Of a stretch of 6,389 nucleotides of DNA, positions 5,095 to 6,389 are shown piece after piece (within the stretch, counting starts at the first letter, position 1; every line of letters starts with the position of its first letter). Below the pieces are notes generated by a model that saw nothing but the letters and a program-made list of their open reading frames with translations, searched no databases and was not told where the DNA came from. Origin of the DNA: CAZNLL01 sp964573885 (lineage in GTDB: Bacteria > Desulfobacterota > DSM-4660 > Desulfatiglandales > Desulfatiglandaceae); contig CAZNLL010000175.1 of NCBI GenBank assembly GCA_964573885.1, positions 1 through 6,389 of the forward strand. Reading direction: 5' to 3'. The position numbers were made by a program, and so were the translations under genes.

Positions 5095-6317
5095 CCGTCT
5101 ATGAATACACCGCCCTTGACAGGGCCGGAAAAAACTTAAACGGCATTATTGATGCCGACAGTGCCGTAGCCGCCCGGCAGAAGCTCAGGGGCTCCGGGTT
5201 ATTTCCCGTGGAGGTAAAAGAGACCTCCTCTAAACGCAAGGAGGCGACTCCCGGCCCTGTAACGCTCTCCACCCTGTTTAAACGGGTCAAGCCGGCCGAG
5301 CTATCGGCGACCACACGGCAGCTCTCCATCCTGTTGGGGGCGGGCGTCACCCTCGTGGCGGCCCTGGATGTCTTAATATCCCAGATGACCAATCCTCTTT
5401 TAAAAAAGATCATGGCCCAGGTGAAGGAATCTGTAAATGAGGGTAACAGCCTGGCCTTCTCTCTCTCCCAGCACCCCAAGGTGTTTTCCCAGATCTATGT
5501 CAATATGGTGCGTGCGGGTGAAGCCTCGGGGTCTCTTGACCTGGTTCTGGACCGGTTGGCGGAATTCAGCGAAAACCAGCAGGCCTTGAGAGGACGCTTT
5601 AAGGCCGCCCTGGCCTATCCGGTATTCATGTCGTGTATCGGGACCTTGATTCTCTTTTTCCTGATCACCTTTGTCGTCCCCAACATGACAAGCATTTTTG
5701 AGGAAATGCATCAGACCCTCCCTCTCCCCACTCTGGCCCTGATGGGTATAAGCGGCTTTCTGAAAACCTTTTGGTGGGTCTTTCTGCTCGCATTCCTGGG
5801 TGCGGTCTTTCTGGCCAGAAAATTCATAAACACCCCCCGGGGGAGACACGTCTGGGATGAAATCAAGCTCCGCACCCCGGTGGTCGGGCCCATTCATATT
5901 AAGATGACCATGTCCCGGTTCGGGAGAACCCTGGGGAGTCTTCTCAAGAGTGGTGTGCCCCTGCTCTCCGCTCTGCAAATCGTGCGTAACATTGTGAACA
6001 ATACCCTTATTGCCGATGTCATCGACAGGGCGGTGGAAGAAATTGAAGCGGGTAAAGGCCTTGCCAGCCCCCTTTCCCGGAGCCGATGGTTTCCTCCCAT
6101 TGCGGTACAAATGATCTCTGTGGGGGAGCAGAGCGGGGAAGTAGAGAATATGCTTGAAAAGATCGCGGACATCTACGAAAAAGAGGCGGAGTCCCAGATT
6201 ATGGCCATGACTTCAATGCTTGAACCGGTCATGATCCTGTTTATGGGGCTTATTGTGGCCTTTATCGTGGTATCGGTCCTGCTTCCCATTTTCGAAATGA
6301 ACCAGATGATACGATGA
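5091..6317 (+). CDS. gspF: Type II secretion inner-membrane platform protein GspF
   Basis: GspF/PilC family platform protein that anchors the secretion ATPase in the inner membrane and drives pseudopilus assembly. Length 408 is normal. The N terminus MPVYEYTALDRAGKNLNGII is the family hallmark and fixes the start. Two T2SSF domains lie at about 76-198 and 276-398, each with its conserved Gly-Glu-x-Ser-Gly motif (RAGEASGSLD at 141-150, SVGEQSGEVE at 343-352). Three membrane segments are at about 178-198, 222-243 and 376-400. The ending LLPIFEMNQMIR is typical of GspF rather than PilC. The start has no real Shine-Dalgarno (only GGA three bases ahead), in contrast to the next gene. No gspE lies upstream; the gene opens its own transcript. 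A probable gspG start follows 49 nt downstream. Confidence 0.95.
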   Translation: MPVYEYTALDRAGKNLNGIIDADSAVAARQKLRGSGLFPVEVKETSSKRKEATPGPVTLSTLFKRVKPAELSATTRQLSILLGAGVTLVAALDVLISQMTNPLLKKIMAQVKESVNEGNSLAFSLSQHPKVFSQIYVNMVRAGEASGSLDLVLDRLAEFSENQQALRGRFKAALAYPVFMSCIGTLILFFLITFVVPNMTSIFEEMHQTLPLPTLALMGISGFLKTFWWVFLLAFLGAVFLARKFINTPRGRHVWDEIKLRTPVVGPIHIKMTMSRFGRTLGSLLKSGVPLLSALQIVRNIVNNTLIADVIDRAVEEIEAGKGLASPLSRSRWFPPIAVQMISVGEQSGEVENMLEKIADIYEKEAESQIMAMTSMLEPVMILFMGLIVAFIVVSVLLPIFEMNQMIR

Positions 6318-6366
6318 CTTCACAAGGGGAAAAACAACCTGAATCATTTTATGAGGGGGAAGAAAG

Positions 6367-6389
6367 ATGAAGGAGAAACAAGGCAAGGA
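6367..6389 (+). CDS. gspG: Start of probable GspG major pseudopilin, truncated by window edge
   Basis: ATG at 6367 has a strong purine-rich ribosome site (GAGGGGGAAG) just upstream and reads MKEKQGK before the window ends. Short basic N termini ahead of the prepilin cleavage site are typical of GspG, and gspG normally follows gspF in type II secretion operons. No GFTLIE motif is visible yet, so the identity rests on position and start style. An alternative ATG at 6351 in another frame overlaps the ribosome site and is less likely. Confidence 0.5.

Noticed and set aside
5400..6110. Minus-strand ORF of 236 codons
   Set aside because: It lies wholly antisense to the conserved gspF coding region and has low-complexity shadow composition.

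Overview
The window reads as an ordinary chromosomal segment of a moderately GC-rich Gram-negative bacterium. The mix of a type II secretion (GspF) gene, a secretin-N-like exported protein, a DUF1573 protein and an exported YidD-like protein next to a TPR membrane protein suggests a deltaproteobacterial (Desulfobacterota) lineage. That placement is inferred from gene style and was not tested. No insertion sequence, CRISPR array or complete mobile element is visible.

Layout, left to right. Bases 1-99 hold a weak partial reading frame on the minus strand with an HTH-like stretch. A clean intrinsic terminator (100-128) follows a tRNA-Glu(UUC) gene (141-218, minus). Next is a two-gene minus-strand operon read from right to left. 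Its first gene encodes an exported DUF1573/Ig-like protein (start refined to 2514). It overlaps by an ATGA junction an exported protein with a secretin-N (STN)-like domain and a C-terminal array of NPF motifs spaced exactly 12 residues apart. The operon has a good sigma70-type promoter at 2587-2615. A separate single gene (2740-3138, minus) encodes a small exported protein of unknown function. It has its own promoter, a leader containing a B12-box-like sequence, and a strong terminator. Further right, a YidD-like exported protein (4251-4706) overlaps a TPR protein with a membrane-embedded C-terminal part (3341-4291), both on the minus strand.

A divergent intergenic region of 384 bases (4707-5090) separates these from the plus-strand type II secretion locus: gspF (5091-6317), followed by a start codon with a strong ribosome binding site that probably opens gspG (6367 onward). 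The gspF leader contains two mutually exclusive GC-rich hairpins, a further hairpin, and an imperfect duplication of the start-codon region. gspF itself has almost no Shine-Dalgarno sequence.

Nearly every protein here is predicted to be exported or membrane bound, so the window is an envelope and secretion neighbourhood. The points most worth a second look are the B12-box-like leader of the small secreted protein, the 12-residue NPF repeat array with echoes in the neighbouring protein, the exported YidD variant paired with a TPR membrane protein, and the structured gspF leader.
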